Assembly (NCBI RefSeq): GCF_001189845.1
Contig: NZ_LFLZ01000002.1
Location: 62,001 to 126,000, forward strand
Length of the DNA: 64,000 nt
Source: Bradyrhizobium tropiciagri
GTDB taxonomy: Bacteria > Pseudomonadota > Alphaproteobacteria > Rhizobiales > Xanthobacteraceae
Direction: 5' to 3'
Shown: one piece after another, positions 46,401 to 61,400 of the stretch
How the letters are laid out: every line of letters starts with the position of its first letter
Numbering within the stretch: position 1 is the stretch's first letter
The notes under the pieces: model-generated
What the model was told of the DNA's origin: nothing
Seen by the model: the letters and a program-made list of their open reading frames with translations, nothing else
The model's database searches: none
Position numbers and translations under genes: made by a program

Positions 46401-49400
46401 AAGGTAACGACCGCCGCCTCTTGCGTGACCGTAACGTTCGCTGCCGTCACCACGGTGCCCTCCCCGCCGAGCGGACGGCCGCTATAGGGCACGACACCAC
46501 CGGGCGCGGCCGGATGGTCGGTCAGCACCATGACGTCGAGCTTCTTCGCGGTCGTGCCGGTGATCAGGTCGACCTTCTCGATCAGATCGCTACCGCCGAT
46601 CCCCTGGATATCGACGATCTGGCCCTCGAGGAATCCATTGTCGAGCCAGCTGGTGCCGTCCTTGCGCGTGAGCGTGTCGAGCATCTTGTTGATGCTGGCT
46701 GCCGTGTAGGTGCCGGCGGCGGGCGTGACCGCCGCCGTCAAAGTCAGCGTCTTGTCGGTAACGCCGCCCGCTCCGATCGTGAAGAACGCCGGCGTCGAAG
46801 GCGCGGCGTTGGTGCCAAGCTGGGTGTTGTTCGAATTCAGGATTTCAATGATCTCGCCCGGCGCGAAGTTGTCGTTCACGAAGCTGCCGATGTCGCTGCG
46901 GGTGATGGTGTTGCCCGATATCGTGATATCGCCGGTGAACATCAGGAACGGCATGCTGCCGACCGCGTAGGTGACGTTGGTCGCTCCGGACGCGTAGATG
47001 CCCGTGTCCTGCAGCGAGTCGATCGTGGCGACATTGTAGGTGCCGGCGGTCGGCGCACTCGTCAGAGTGATCGAATTCGCGGTGACAGCGTTGTCGGCGC
47101 TGCTGATCTGATAGTCCGTGGTGACCAGGTTGGTGCCGAGAATGCGGATCTCCTGCCCGGGCAGGAAGCCATCGTTGATGAAGTTCAAAAGTTCCGAGCC
47201 GGTGCCCAGGGTGATCGTATTGCCGCTGATCACGATGTTGCCGGTGAACAGCTTCGTCGGCTGCTTGCCGCCGATCTTTGTCAACGTGATCGTGGCATCG
47301 TTCTCGTTGATGTCGGTCTGCCCGTCGGTCACGATCGCGATGCTGACCGGCGCCAGTGGCACGCCCGTCAACCGCATCTTGTAGCTGTCGCCGGTCGCGG
47401 TTGGCGGATCCGAAGCGGTCTGCGCGGTGACCAGCGTGCTGCCGCCACTCTCCAGCAGGAATACGCCCGGCGTCTCGTCGTCGAGAATGCGCGCATCGAT
47501 TGACTGCGTGCTGTCCAGCCCGTTGTTGACCGATGCGCTGTTGTATTCGCTGTCGGTCGTGTTCGGCACGCCGTTGATGGCAAACGTCTTGGTAAAGTTG
47601 CCTGCCGTGACCGTATTCGCGACCGTCAGCGTCAGAGTCTTCGAGTCGAGGCTCGCGATCGTATACGTGGTGTCGTTGGCGCCCGCGCCGGTGATCGTGA
47701 TCTGCTCGCCCTTCGCAAATCCGTCGAACAGCCAGCTTCCGCCCGCATCGGTCCGCGTGATCGTGTCGCCCGTGGCGCTCTGCGCAAAGGTGACGGGCAG
47801 CGTCTTCTGGGTGTAGATCGATTGGATGATCTGCGTGTCGCTCGGGTTCTCCGGAGACTGGTCGTTGATGGCGTTGATCGACACCAGCACCGGCTTGTTC
47901 CAGTTGGTCGAGTCGAAGACGATGTGATAAGCGCCCGGCTGGTCCGAGTAGGCCTGCAGGTCCTGGACGAAGCGCGGGTCGGATGAGCTCAAGGTGGCCC
48001 GGCCGTCCTGTGCGTTGACGGTCACGGTCACGTTGCCGACCGGAGCCTTGGTCAGCTCGATCGCATAGAGATCGCCGACCGCGGTCGTCGCATCGCCCTC
48101 CAGCACAATCGAATTGTTGTCGACGACTTTGCCCGCATATTGCGGCAGGCCGCCCGAGCTGAACGGATCGAGCTGCGTCACCTTGACCGCCGCCAGGTTC
48201 ACGTCGTGGATGTTCACCTCGACGTTGCTGACGAGCGCATGGTTGTACGACGGGTCGTCGCTCAGCACCGTGTGGCTGATCACCACCGTCCGGTCGCCCT
48301 CCGGCGTGCCGTCGTTCGGCGTCCACACGTGAACGATCTGCTCCTGGTTCCAGTTGGAGCTGTCGAATTCGAGCACGAGCGATCGCGCCGGGACGTGCAC
48401 CAGGGTGCCGTCGATCATGACGTCGCGGTCGTACGCCGCCGGCGCCACCAGGACGCCCGGACCGACCTGGCTGGTCGCGAGCCACACGCTCTCGCCGCTG
48501 CCCTGATTGTCGATGATGTCGCCCGCGCCCAGGTAGCCGTTGTTGCCATGAGCCTCCTGCTCGGCCATCGCTGCCGAGACGGTGACGTAGACATGGGTTC
48601 CGGCCACCGGCGCGTGACCCAGGCGAATGCCGTAGATGTCATCGCTCTGGCCTTCGGTCACTTCGGTGGTGCCCGGGCTTTGGTCGCCGGCCACGTTCTG
48701 GTCGATGATGACCTGGCCCTGCTGCGGCCGCGCGACGCTGAGGCTGATGCCATCGGCCACCAGCCCGTTATAGGCCAGATCGGCCGACGTGACGCGGTTG
48801 TTGATCATGCTGCTGGTGCCGTTGATGTCGCGCGAGACGACATCGCCCGCCACATCACCCGCAACGTTGATCGTGTCGTTGCCGAGCCCGCCGACGACAC
48901 GCACCGCCATGCCGGGCGCCGTGCTCAGCACGTCGATCGTATCGTCGCCTTCAAGCGCGTTGACCTCCAGCACCTGAATGTTCTGGTAGGTGACGGTCAG
49001 ACCGGCGCCGAAGATGCCCTTGTCCGTTACGACGATGTGGTCGGCGAACTCGGTGCCGAGGATGACCAGCTTGTTGAAGCCGCTGCCGCCGTCGACGGAG
49101 ACCGGCGCGTTGATGTTGTACTGGACCTGGTTGTCGCCGCCGCCGGTGCGGATGTCGGTTTCGGCGGCAGTCGAGAAGCCCTTGGTCAGCAGTGGCTTGG
49201 CGATCATCTGGACCGGGTCGACCCAGACGATGTCGTGGGTGATCGGGTCGGTCTCGGCAAGCGCAAACGCGCGCACCGTGAACAGATCGTTGCCCTCGTC
49301 GCCCTCGAGCCGCAGCGGCGCCTGGTTGCTGTAGACCGTGAATGTGTCGTTGCCGGTGCCGCCTTCCGCGACCAGCGGCGATGTCGCGCCGGCACTGAGC

Positions 49401-52400
49401 CAGCCACGCGTCGTCGCCACCGTGCCGTAGATGCTTTGCGGCGTCAGCGAATTGGCGAGCTGCGGGAACCCGTCGAGCCCTGCCGTTCCCGTCAATGGCG
49501 GCGGCATGGCTGCCCCGACCACAGAGCCGCCATAGGTATCGCCGACCGGCTGCGGGATCTGCGGCTGGCTGCCATCGCGCTGCAATCCGTAGATCTGGCC
49601 GATCTGGAAGGTATCATTACCGGCGCCGCCGTCGAGCGTCGTCGGTGCCGCGTTGTCGTCCACCGCGAAGTAGTCGTTGCCGCCCAGTCCATAGACCGCC
49701 AGGCGGCCGTTGATCGCGCTGTCGTAGTTGACCCGCTGCACCGACTGCGAGCGCACGGCAGCATTGGCATTCGGGTCAGAGGCCTGCGCCTGATTGAGCG
49801 TGCTTGTCAGCAGGCTCGGATCGTAGTCCAGCACCGTGACGAACGCCGTGTCGTCCTTGTAGAGGGATGGCAGAGCCGGGCTTTCCTGAGCGATGCCGGT
49901 CGTGCGCCGCAGCAGGAAGACGTCGTCGGTCCCGACATAGCCCGGATTGTCCTTGCCGTAGACCGCCAGATTGTCGACGCCGTCGGTCGGATCGCCGCTG
50001 TCGAGCACGTTGATGACGTAGTTGCGCAGGTCGCCGTTGGCGTCGCCGCCATGCGAGCCGGTCGTATTGATGACGTAGGTGTCGCTGCCGCCCTGTCCAT
50101 CGAAGGTCAGTGTGTCGCCGCTCGCGACGCCGGCGGCGGTCTCTTGCGTGATCTTCATCGACTGCAGCTGGTTGACGACGAAGAAGTCCTCTCCGTCGTC
50201 CTTCTCGATCTTCACATCGTCCTGGAGGGTCTGCTTCTGCAGCACGTTCTTGGCACTCAGCGTCATCAGTGCCCCGGTCAGCGCGGTGATGACGTAGGTG
50301 TGGCTGTTGTTGCCCGTGCTGTCGATCAGCGAGCCGACGATCGAAATGGCGTCGCCGACCGCAAAGCCGTCATCGCTCCAGTTCTTGCCGTCCGAGCGCG
50401 CGATCGTGTCGCCGCTGCTGTCCGGCGTAAACGTGAGGTTGTTCGCGGCGGATGCAGCCACCGTAATCGCCGGCGGAGCGAACTGGCCGGCCGGTGTCGG
50501 CAGGTTGCTGCCGTAGACGCGGGTCATGCCGCTCGAATATTTGACCGACAGCACCGCGGCGGTGCCGAAACCCTGCCCTGGACCATCATGGATGATCTGG
50601 CTCTGGGTGCCCGGCATCTGCGATGCGGCGTCGCCGCTCTGCCCGCCCAGGAAGGTCTGGTCGAAATAGATCTGGTCGCTGTCGCCGTTGCCGAAGACTC
50701 GCGTCAGATTGGCGGCCGGGGTGCCGTCGGCGGCGAACGTTACCGCACCATGGGCGATCACGCCGCGCAGATGCATGACGGTGCCGTCGCCGGGATCGGT
50801 CGCATCGAATTCCGCGATGCCGCTCGAGATCTCGCCGGTGCGGAAGAAGTCGCCGTAGATGTCGATGTTCTTCGCCGCGAGGATCTGCGAATTCGCGTCG
50901 GTCGTGACGTCGTCGGCGACCCGCAGCAGAATCGAGCCGTTCGGTGTGTTGATCAAACCATGGGCGATCGACTCGGGTGCGTTTTCGAGGAACAGCACCG
51001 TGCCCGACCCGAGCAGGTTGAGATCCTCGCCCTGCGCCGGCGTCTCTCGCACGGTGAAGCGCAGATCGACCCCGCCTGTGCTGGCGGTGCCATCGCCGAG
51101 ACCCAGGCCCAGCGCCTGCAGCAACACGACATTGGCGCCGAGCGCCGGATTGGGCGGCGTCGCGTCCCGCAACGCCGGATCGACGATGTTGCTTTCGGTC
51201 AGGTAGATGGCGCCGGTCGCGCGCGCACCGATCGTGCCGCCAATGGCATAGGCCTGCGAGTCGATCTCGAGGTCGTTGCCGCCGCTGGCATCGCCGATAT
51301 TGCCGCCATCGGCGAACAGATCGATCGTGTTGCCGACGATGCTGGCGCTGTCAGCGCCAACGCCGTTTGCCCGCGCGTCGAGAATCGAGCCGCTCTGGGT
51401 CGCCAGCGACACGTCGCCCTTGGTCTCGACCAGGCCGATCTCGAGGTCGTTGATCGTCTCCGCTCCCAGAAGTTTGGTCGCCTCCGTCCCGCGCAGCACG
51501 TCGGTGATGAAGATGCCCTGGGTGTTGCTGCCGGAATCCGTGTCGAAGGCGGTGAGCACGCCGAGCGGCGCGCCATGGGTTTCGTTGACGTTGATTTCGA
51601 GGAAGTTGTCGGGCGTGCCGATGCCGCCCTGTCCTTCCTTGCCGCCGATATTGTTGTTGCCGGCGACCAAGGTGATGTTGACACCGCTGACATCGGCGTC
51701 GACGTGTGGTCCAGAGTCGTTCAGCGAATCGATGATGCGGCGCGGCGAGTACAGCGTCACATCGCTGCTGGTCGACATAATGCGGCCGACGCGCAGGTCG
51801 CCTGTCTTCTCCTCGATCGTGACGAAGCCGTTGGTCAGGACGTCAATATGATGGGAATCCGTAGCCCCCGGTGCCGGGAACGGACCGCCGGTCAGGTCGG
51901 TAATCGCAAAGACGTTGATGATCGGATCGCTCGGCAGCGGATTGGCGGCCGTGACGACGATGTTGTTGCCGGCCGATATACCGGGATTGGTCGTCGGGTT
52001 CATCGGGTCGCCGTCACCCGGATGCGCGGTCGGGTCCTGCGTCTTGTCACGCAGCCGGAACTCGTAAGTGCTGCTGATCGTGCCGGTGCCGGTGCCGAAC
52101 ACGCCCATGTTCAGCGGGTCATTCGGATTGGCGTCGGGCGAGAAGTGCACAAACGACTTATAGAAAGTGCCGCTATGCGGGTGATCGTCGGTGACAATGA
52201 TGCCACCCTGCGTACCCGACACGTTGGTCTGTAGCACCGTCGGCTCGAGCAACACATCGGCGTTGTTGCCGGCCTGGATCGAGTCGATGTCGACCTGGTA
52301 GGGCGTCGCCAGCCCGCTCTGGCGCACCAGGCTGCCGAGGGTGAGGTAGACGTCGTTCTTCGCCTTGGCGAAGAACTGCTCCTCGCCAACCTTGATGACC

Positions 52401-55400
52401 TGGCCCTGGAAGGTCTCGTCATGCGGCGCACTGCGCACGAGTTCGACCACCACCCGATGCGTCGCGTCGCCGATGCTGCCATTGTCCGCCAGCAGGCCGT
52501 GCAGGAAGTCGCCGGGCTGGAACGGCCACCACTGATTGCCCATAGTGTTGGTGCGGATGATGGCGTTGTCGTTGGTCGACTTGATGTTTCCGCCGGTATT
52601 GCGGATCCGGGTTTCGCCGATCGGGTTTTCGATCAGGCTCTGGGTCTGGTTCCAGGCATTGGCGAATGCCACGCCCTTGCTGGTGTCGCCGTCGAGCAGA
52701 ACATCGCCGGTGCCGAAATTCTTGATGTCCACCAACGACGCCGTATAGGCGTGGTTGATCCAGAATTCCAACCCGGTGCCCGCACCACCGATGTTGGTGC
52801 TGTGGATGTCGACCTCACCGGGCGCACCGCGATTGATGACGTCGATCTCGTTGATGTCGAGGTTCTTGTTCGAGTTGTTGGTGATCAGCACCTGCTGGAA
52901 GTTCTCACGGAACTCGAATGTCGGCTTGGAACCGTGGACGTAATCGGGTGAACCGCCGGGCGCGTTGAACACTGCCTTGGCCCCGCCAGTGTTGGCGATC
53001 GGGTCGACCGAAATCGTCGCGCCCGCCTCGACGTAGCCGACCCCGTTCCCGCCATCGACGGTCACGTTGATCGCCTTGGTCACCTTGTTGTTGCTGTCGA
53101 CGATCAACCAGGGGCTGGCGCCCTCATAGATGATCACGTCGGAGTTCCAGTCGATCGTATGGCTCTCCGAACCGCCGCCCGTACTGTCGACGAAACCGCC
53201 ATTGGCCTCGACAAACAGCGCATCCGGGTCGGTGCTGCTCGGCGGGCCGGCGATGACGGTTGTGGAAGCCAGACCATGTACGGTCTCGCCGAGTGTCATG
53301 TTGTTGTGTTCATGGCCGTCGGACGGTCCGATGCCGATGAAGACCGAGTCGCTGTTGGCCCTGGCCTTGAAGTCGTTCTGGTCGGCCTTGATCGTGACGC
53401 CATAGATGCCGTCGATCACCGTTCCACCGCCGCCGATCGTGACGTCAACCGTGTCGGTTCCGTTGAGATCGGCCGGCGCGTTGGTGTCGCCAAACAGTCC
53501 ACCCGCGAAGGCCTCGGCCGACACATAGAGATTTGCCGCCGGGACCGTCGGATTGTGGCGCGAGAACTGGGCTAGGATGGTCACGCTGTTGGCGTCGATG
53601 TTCGCACCGCTGCCTACCATGCCGTGAACGTCGCTGTTGGCGGTGATCTCTGCGGTGGAATTTGCAGAGCTGATCAATCCGCCGCCGTCGGAATGCGACT
53701 CATCGGTGATGTTGAAGTCATTGTCCGCGATCATCGAGAGGTCGCCGACCGCGATGATCTGGGTGCCGTTGCCGATCGCAACCGTGTTGTGATTGTTGAA
53801 ATTGACGTCCGCTTCGGACGATCCAATGTGAATGAGACCGCCCGAGGCGTTGGCGGAATAGGCCGACAGGTTGGGCAGCGACTGGGTCGTGACATTGACG
53901 TTGCCGCCGGCGCTGACGAGGCTCGCCAGCAGTTTCGACGACACGGTGTAAGTCGCTTCGACATCGGCAGTGGGCTTGCTGATCTCGATGCCACCGCCGC
54001 TGCCGCCCTTGGCCGATGCCGACGACACCCCGTCTCCTGGCGGCGGGGAGATCGTCCGCAGCGAGATGTTGCCCGGCCCCAGCAGCTCCTGCGTGGTGCC
54101 GCTGCCGGCATCGGTCAGATCGATGCGCAGTTGCTGCTGTCCGCCCTGCGGGGTCAAGGCGACACCGGCCTTGAAGAACTGATGGGTGCCGCCGGCGCTG
54201 GCGGGAGCGGTGACATTGATGATGTTGTTGCCGGCCGCGTCCGAGGTCAGCTGCCAGCCGTTCGCGGTGAACTTGGTGTAGTACGTGACACCGTCCGTCA
54301 GCCCGCCGATCGTCTCACGCACCAGTTCCATCTGCGTGCTCGAGTCGACGCCGGACATATTCAGCGTGACGTCGTGCTCGGGGAAGTTATTGGGTGGATT
54401 AGACGGATCCGGCACGCCGCCGACGTCGTTCGGATTCGCCGCCAGTTTGATCACGTGGGTGTCGCTGGTGGTAATGACGTAGTAGGTGTTGCCGACGACG
54501 AGGCCGCCCACGTTGGTCCCGTTCGCGAGCGCATGGCCATTGGAATCGGCCGCTCGGAAGACGACCTGGTCGCCTTTCTGGAAGCCCGTGCCTGCCCCGA
54601 CCAGAATGTCGTTTGCGCCCGGGGACGCAGTCGGCTTGTTGTTGTCACCGTTGTACTGAACGTTGACTGCGCCGGTCGAGAACACCACCGGAGTGGGCGC
54701 CCGGTAGGTGACGGCGGTGCCGCTACCGAACACCGACAGCGCTGCGATCGAGTTGTGCCCGGAATCCACGCCGCTCTGCGACACCGATTGCGGCCCCGCC
54801 TTGGCGTCGGTCAGATTGTCGTACAATTCGATGGTGAACGGATCGATAACGCGAACGTAGTAGTCTTTCGTCGTGGCGCTGCCCGGCAGAGTCTCGGTCA
54901 GACCGATATTGCCGCCGCCATTCGTGGTGTAGAGGACCGAATCGCCGGTCTGGAAATTGTGCGGGATCGAGAACCGGATCATGTTCCGGCCCTGATTGTC
55001 GACACCGCCTCCCGACGCGAATGGCGCCAGCGTATCGAGACCGCTGCCCTGGAACAGATCGCCCAGCACCAGATTGTTGGAATCCATCACGATGACGTTG
55101 TACTGCCGCGGGTTGGTCGACGGCCCCGACTGCAACGCCCCGTTCGCGGTCGAGATCGCCGTATTACCGTTCGGCAGGTAGGTGATGCTGTCCCCGGTCG
55201 ACAGGCCATGGCTCGTGAACGTAATGACGTCGGTCGATGTGTTCACCGCGGTGATGAAATCGTTGAAGGTGCCACCGGAGTCGGATCGCGCCTCGGCGTC
55301 GACCGTCACGTTGCCGCCGGCGGTGATGCTGGAGCCGGTGTCGATCAGCGCGTTGACCGTTGGGTTGGAATTGACCCGTGCATAGGCGAAGCCGACATCA

Positions 55401-58400
55401 ATGCCGCCGCCGCCGTAGTCCTTGGAAGTCGCATCGCCCTCGGCGCGGATGGACTGCGCAATCACCTTGACGTCGGTCGCGACATTCGCAGTCACGTTCT
55501 TGCCGATGACGGCCGTGATCGTCGGATTGACCGTCGCCACCGTCGATGCGCCGCGGCCTGCGCCGATGCCGCCACCCGACACAGTGCCGGTGATCGAGGC
55601 CGAGGTGGTGTCGTGCGCCTCGATGTCCAAGCTGCCGGCGTTGGTAATCTTCGTCCCGTCGCCGATCGCAGCCGACGTCGCATCGATCAGTGCAACCTCG
55701 GAAGTCATGATGCCGACCGAAATCGCACCACCGCTGCCGACGTCGGCCGCCGAGGTCGGCTGAGCCGCCGAGTCGGCCTTGATGGTGACCGCACCGGCGA
55801 CGTTGATCGTCGACCCGCCGCCGACGAAGGCGTTGACTGCCCCCGTAACCACGGCGATCGCATCGACGCCGGCGCCAGCGGCAATGCCGATGCTGACAAC
55901 GTCGGCCGTCGCACTGGCATCGCGATGCAGAGTATGCGCAGTAATCTGCAAGGTACCTGCGCTGATCTGCCCACCGGTGCCGATGAAGGCGTCCACCGCG
56001 CCGACGTCGGCATTGCTCAGCGACTGGCTGTCCGACATATGGGCCGCGCCTTGAATGGCGATCGCGTTGATGCCGGCAATCGCATCGCTTGCGCTGTTGT
56101 AGAGCTTGACCTTGTTGCTGTTGCCAACGAAGCCGACGAAATAGCGGCTGCCGTTGCTGAGGTCCTGGATGCTGTCACCGCCGCCATTGTCGTAGACCAC
56201 CGCACTGCCGGTGGTCAGACCGATGGTGTTGCCGAGTTGGATTGTGTGGCCGACCGAGTCAACGGCATTGTGGTCGAACACCGTGGTGGCGCCGATCGCC
56301 GCCGTAGGCAGCATCGCTGCGATGCTGATGCCGCCGCCGGCGCCGCCCGTGGCGTCGGCATGGGCGGTGTCGTCGGCCACCGAGTCGATCAGGACTGTTG
56401 CGCTGCCCGTGAGGGCGCCGCCCCCGTTGTCAATGAACGCCTGGGTGTTGCGGGCAATGGTCGCGCTCGGCATCACCACCGCCACGCCCGCGAGGCCGAC
56501 GCCGACGCCCTTGCCGGTGATCTCGGCGTCGCTGGTGTCGCTGGCCTTCAACGTGACCGGGCTATTGTGGCTGCTGCCGTCGACGATGGTGTCCGGTCCG
56601 ATATAGGCTCGCGTGACGCCATCGATCTCGGCGGTCGGCAGCGCCAGCGCAAAGGCGATGCCGCCGGCACTCAATCCCTCTGACACCAGGACCGCCGTCT
56701 CATACGCGGTTGCTTCGACGTCCGCCGATCCGTTCAACTTGAAAGTCGACGAAGCCGCTGGATTCGATCCCGTGGCATTGCCGAGATAGGCTTCGACGGT
56801 ACGGTTCATGACCGCGCGCGAGGCCGCGCCGGCGCCGCTGAATGCACCGATGCCTAGCACCTTGGTTTCGGGGGTCGCCGTGCTGTGGTCCAGCGCCTTG
56901 ACCTGAAGTGCCCCGGTCACGTCGCCACTCGCCCCCACCGACGCGGCGGTAGTGCCGTTAACATTGGCGAACGCAGCCTCGAAGGTTAGCGAAATGGCAC
57001 CACCGCTCAGGCCTCCGCCGGTCGCCTTGGCGTTGTTGGTCGAGGTCGCGTCGATATCCACCGCCGAGGTCCCGTCCTTGATCTTGCTGCCATTGCCGAC
57101 GGATGCCCGTGTATCGCGGCTGACCGTGGCGTTGACCACCGCGCCCGAGGCGGCGATCGTGCCAACCGAGACCATGACGAGATTGCCGGTGGCAGCATTG
57201 TTCTCGTCGGTTGCGTCGACCTCCAATCCTGGCGTCGTGCCCACTCCGGATGACGTGATATCGGCATTCGAACCGATCGACGCCTGCGTCTTGCCGCCGA
57301 CTGTCGACTCCGCGAGCATGCCGGTGGCCGAAATCCCGAAGGATACCGAAACGCCGATCAGTTCGGCATCGGAACTGATCTTGCTGGTATCTGCGATGAC
57401 ACTGACCGGACCGGTTGAGTTGATGAATGCCTTGTCGCCGATCGAGGCGACGACATTCGGCGTCACGGTGGTGAAGGCGAACGACGCATCGATGCTGGCA
57501 GCCGCACCGAAATCGAACATGTCGGAATTCACCGTGGCCTCGACGTCGGCCGTAGCGTGTACCGTGACCGCGCCGACGGTGCCGAACTCGCCGATGTTGG
57601 CGCTATCGCCTACACTGGCCGTGGTGTCGTGGTCTACCGTCAGATCGGTAAACACCACGCCGACGGCCACCGCCGCGGCGCCAATATGGCCCGTTGTCAG
57701 CGTGAATATGCGGGTCGCATCCGCATCTACGGTCACCGAGGCCGCATTATCGATCTCGGTCGAGTCGAACAGGCTGGCTTGCGTCGCGCTGTGATCGTTG
57801 ACCACCGCGACCGCAGCACCCAGCGCAACCGCGCCGGCTGCGGCGTCGAGAGTCGTGACCTGAACGTTTTCGTTGAAGATCGCGTTGACCGAAACCGCGC
57901 CGCCGGCTGAGATCGTACCACCCAGTGCCGCCGTGACATTGTCGGCGACGTTGAGCACGGCGATCGCCGCACCAGCGCCGACCAGGCCGCCAGCCACCTG
58001 GCCGGACACGATGGTGATGGTGTCGATCTCGTTCGCCTTGACGCCGATGGCCCCGCCCGCGGTCAGCGAGGTTGCCGAATGGATGATCGCTGAAGTGCCG
58101 GGAGGCGCCGGGGTCTGGTTCTCGATGGCGCTGATGCTCGACTGAGTCGGCGCCTCCTCGTTGATGCCATGGATATGGCCGCCATTGCCTAACAGGGCTT
58201 CCTGCATGCCGGCGTTGACCCGGCTGTTGCTCGAATTGGCGTTCTGCTGAAGAACCTGGACCGCGCCCGCGCCCACCGATGAGAACTGGATTTGATTCTG
58301 GTTATTCAGAGCATCGCTGTAGCTGGTGTAGAAGGCGAAGTGGCCCCCCCCGGTATCGCGGACGTAATACTGCTGTCCATTGTGCAGGTTGCCAATGTCA

Positions 58401-61400
58401 GTGCCGCCGGTGCCGTGGAAATAGGTTACCAGGTCACCGGTCGACAGGCCGCTCGACGTGCCGAGATTCAGGGTGCTCGATGGCAACTCGACGGCTGATC
58501 CTGCGTCAAACCCGACACTATTCGTGAAATTCCCGATGCCGGTCGTCGCTGCCCCGGTGCCGCTCTGCGCCTGCGCCCCCGCATTCCTGTCGGCGCTGTC
58601 TTGCGCGCCGGTAAGGTACTGGTCGTCATTGCCCGACGACGTGAACTGGATCAGCCCCGTCGTGTGTAGCGTGTCGTTGGCGTGGGCGCTGGTGTCATAG
58701 AGCTGGATGACACCGTTGCCGAGATCGCGCACGAAGGCGTGGTTGCCCTCATGCAGGCTGCCGAGATCTTGACCGCTGCCGCTGTGATAAACCACTTCGG
58801 CCCCGGTCGGGAAGGCCTTCTGATCGTTGCCAAAATTGATGTTGCTGTTGGCGCCGGTGGTGACGTTGCCGGTCTGGAACGAATGGGTGGTTGCCTGGGT
58901 CGCACTGGCAGTGCTGACGAGATATTGATTGTCGTTGCCGGATGAGGAGAACAGCAACTGGCCAACGCTGGAATTCGTATCCACGGCGTGGGCATAGGTA
59001 TCGAACAGTTCGATCTTTCCGCTGCCGAGATTGCGAACGAAGGCGTGTTTGCCGTCGATCAGCTGGGCACTCAGATCGGTGCCGCCGCCGTCGTGATAGA
59101 TGACCTCGGTGCCGGTCGAGAATGCGTCGTTGTCGCTGCCGTAGTCGATCGTGCTGTTGGCGGTGCTGACGGTACTGGCCGCGAACTGATGGTGAGCTTG
59201 GTCGTTATAGGTCGAATCGATCTTCTGCCCGATCGACCACACACTGACCGCGCCGCCGACGCCGACAAATCCGCCGGCGCCGCTGATGTCAAAGCCGGTG
59301 ACATTCTTGATATTGACAGCGTTGACCTCGATGTCGGCCTTGGCCTTGAGCTGCGCGCCGCCATCGACCTCGGCCTTGGTATTGTTATTGAGCGTTCCGA
59401 CGTCAACCGCGCCGGCCACGCCGACGAAGCCGGCACCAACGCCAACGATATAGGTCTGGATGCCGACCTTGTCGCCTGCATCGACATAGACGCTCTGGTC
59501 CGCATTGGCCTGCGCCTGATGCAGCGTATCGACCAGCGCATTGGCGTTGACGACGGCGTCGGTCTCGACATTGACCAAGGTCACGCCAACCGCGCCGGAG
59601 ACGCCGACATAGCCGGCACCGGCCGCGGCCACGATGTGCAGGATATTCTCTTGCGATGTTGCCTGCACCAGAACGCCATGGGCGTTGAAATGCGAGGCAC
59701 CAGTCGATGTCGTTTCAAAATCGCTGGAAGCGATGTTGCCGTCCAAGAGGTCGCCGCGCCCGCCGCTGTTGCCCAACGCATCGACTTGCGCCGACGCACC
59801 GATCGTCGCCTCGGTGTCCTTGGTCACCAGCATCACACCGACCGAGCCACCGATGCCGACCGAGGCACCGGCGCCGACCGCGCCGGACAATTCGAAGATG
59901 TCGGTCTTGTCGTTGGCGAAAACATCGACATCGCCGCCGGCGTAGACCTTGGCGGAATCGCCGATCGAAGCCTTGACCTGGTTGTTGATGCTGAGCACGT
60001 CGACGGCGCCGCCGACCCCGACCCCGCCCGCGGCGACGCCAAAGCCGACCATCACGACGTCTTCCTTGCCACCGGCGACGACCTCGATGTCGCTCAAGGC
60101 ATTGACGGTCGCACTGGTATCGACATAGGCCTTGGTGGTATCACCGATGACGTTGACGCCGACCGCTGGCGCCACACCCACGCCGCCGACGCCGACGCCG
60201 CCCGCAACCGCCAGATGGTAGAAATCATCGCCTGCGCCGACCAGCACCGATTGGCTGGTGGAGGCGCTGGTCGTATCGCTATTGACCTTGGCGTGGTCGC
60301 CGACATAGGCCTGCGTCGTCGCGTTGACGACATCGACCCCGGCCGACACCGCAACACCCACGGTCCCGCCGCCGACGGCGAAGGTAAAGGTGCGAATCTC
60401 GTCCTGGTTGGTCGCGGCGATCGCGACACCGTGGAAATTGCCCTGGGTGTCGAGCGAGGTGACGCGCGTGCCGCTCAGCGACGGATCCTTGCTGTTGACA
60501 TCGTCCCCGCCGTTCTTGCTGAGGTCCATGCTACCGACATGCGGCGTATGAACCGCGCCCTTGGCGCGGAGCGCCTGGCGGTCACTCGGATTGGACAGCT
60601 GGTTCCGGTCGATTCCGCTGGTCTCGATGCCCTGCCCGGTCGGATCGTTGACGTTGAACGGATTGTTGGCCGCTCCTGCGGGCGGAATGTTGATGATGCC
60701 GGTATTGACGGTCAGGCCAGTGCCATTCTTGCCGTCACCCGTGACGAGGGCACCCGAGCCGATGAACGCTTCGGTATCCTTGGAGTAGACGTCGACCCCG
60801 GCGGCGGCGCCGACGCCGGCCTCACCGCCCACCGCCACCACCGCGACGATCTCGTTGATGTTGCTGACGTCGTTGGCCGACACCACGACGCTGCCGGTGG
60901 CATGGACGTTGCCAGCACCGGCACCTGACGCGTTGTTCGGGTCATCACCAATAAAGGCGCGCGTCGTGAGGTCGAACACGTGAACGTCGGCGTTGGCGGC
61001 AACGCCCGCCGTCCCGCCAACACCGATGCCGGCGGAAACCGAAACCAGGTCTTCGCTCGACTCGGCCTTGACGACGATATTGTTATCAACCGTCGCGATG
61101 ACGCCAGAGTCGATGAAGGCGTTGGTGCTCTTGGTGATGACGCCGACATCGGCGCCCACACCAACACCTACCTCACCACTGGCCCCGATGGAACCCGCGA
61201 CGGAGATGATGCCGCCGCTCGGCTCGGTGTCCGAGGGGTCGGCGTTCGGACCTGTGAAATCGCTGGCAGTCACCAGCAGGTCGCCGCCGCCGGTTACTTT
61301 AATATTGGAGCTGTGGCCGATATCGGCAGTCGTTGCCTCGTTCAACACCTCAACCGCAGCGGATCCCGCCACCCCGGCAGAGCCGCCGCCGCCAGCGACG

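Noticed and set aside
48140-52234. Plus-strand open frame of 1,364 codons opposite the giant gene
   Set aside because: Same compositional artefact; no motif on the plus strand, while the minus strand reads as Calx-beta and adhesin-like sequence.
53624-56683. Plus-strand open frame of 1,019 codons opposite the giant gene
   Set aside because: Shadow of repeat-rich minus-strand coding; no start context or family.
58988-60928. Plus-strand open frame of 646 codons opposite the giant gene
   Set aside because: Shadow frame; Asp/Ala/Gly/Val pattern is the complement of the beta-helix repeats.
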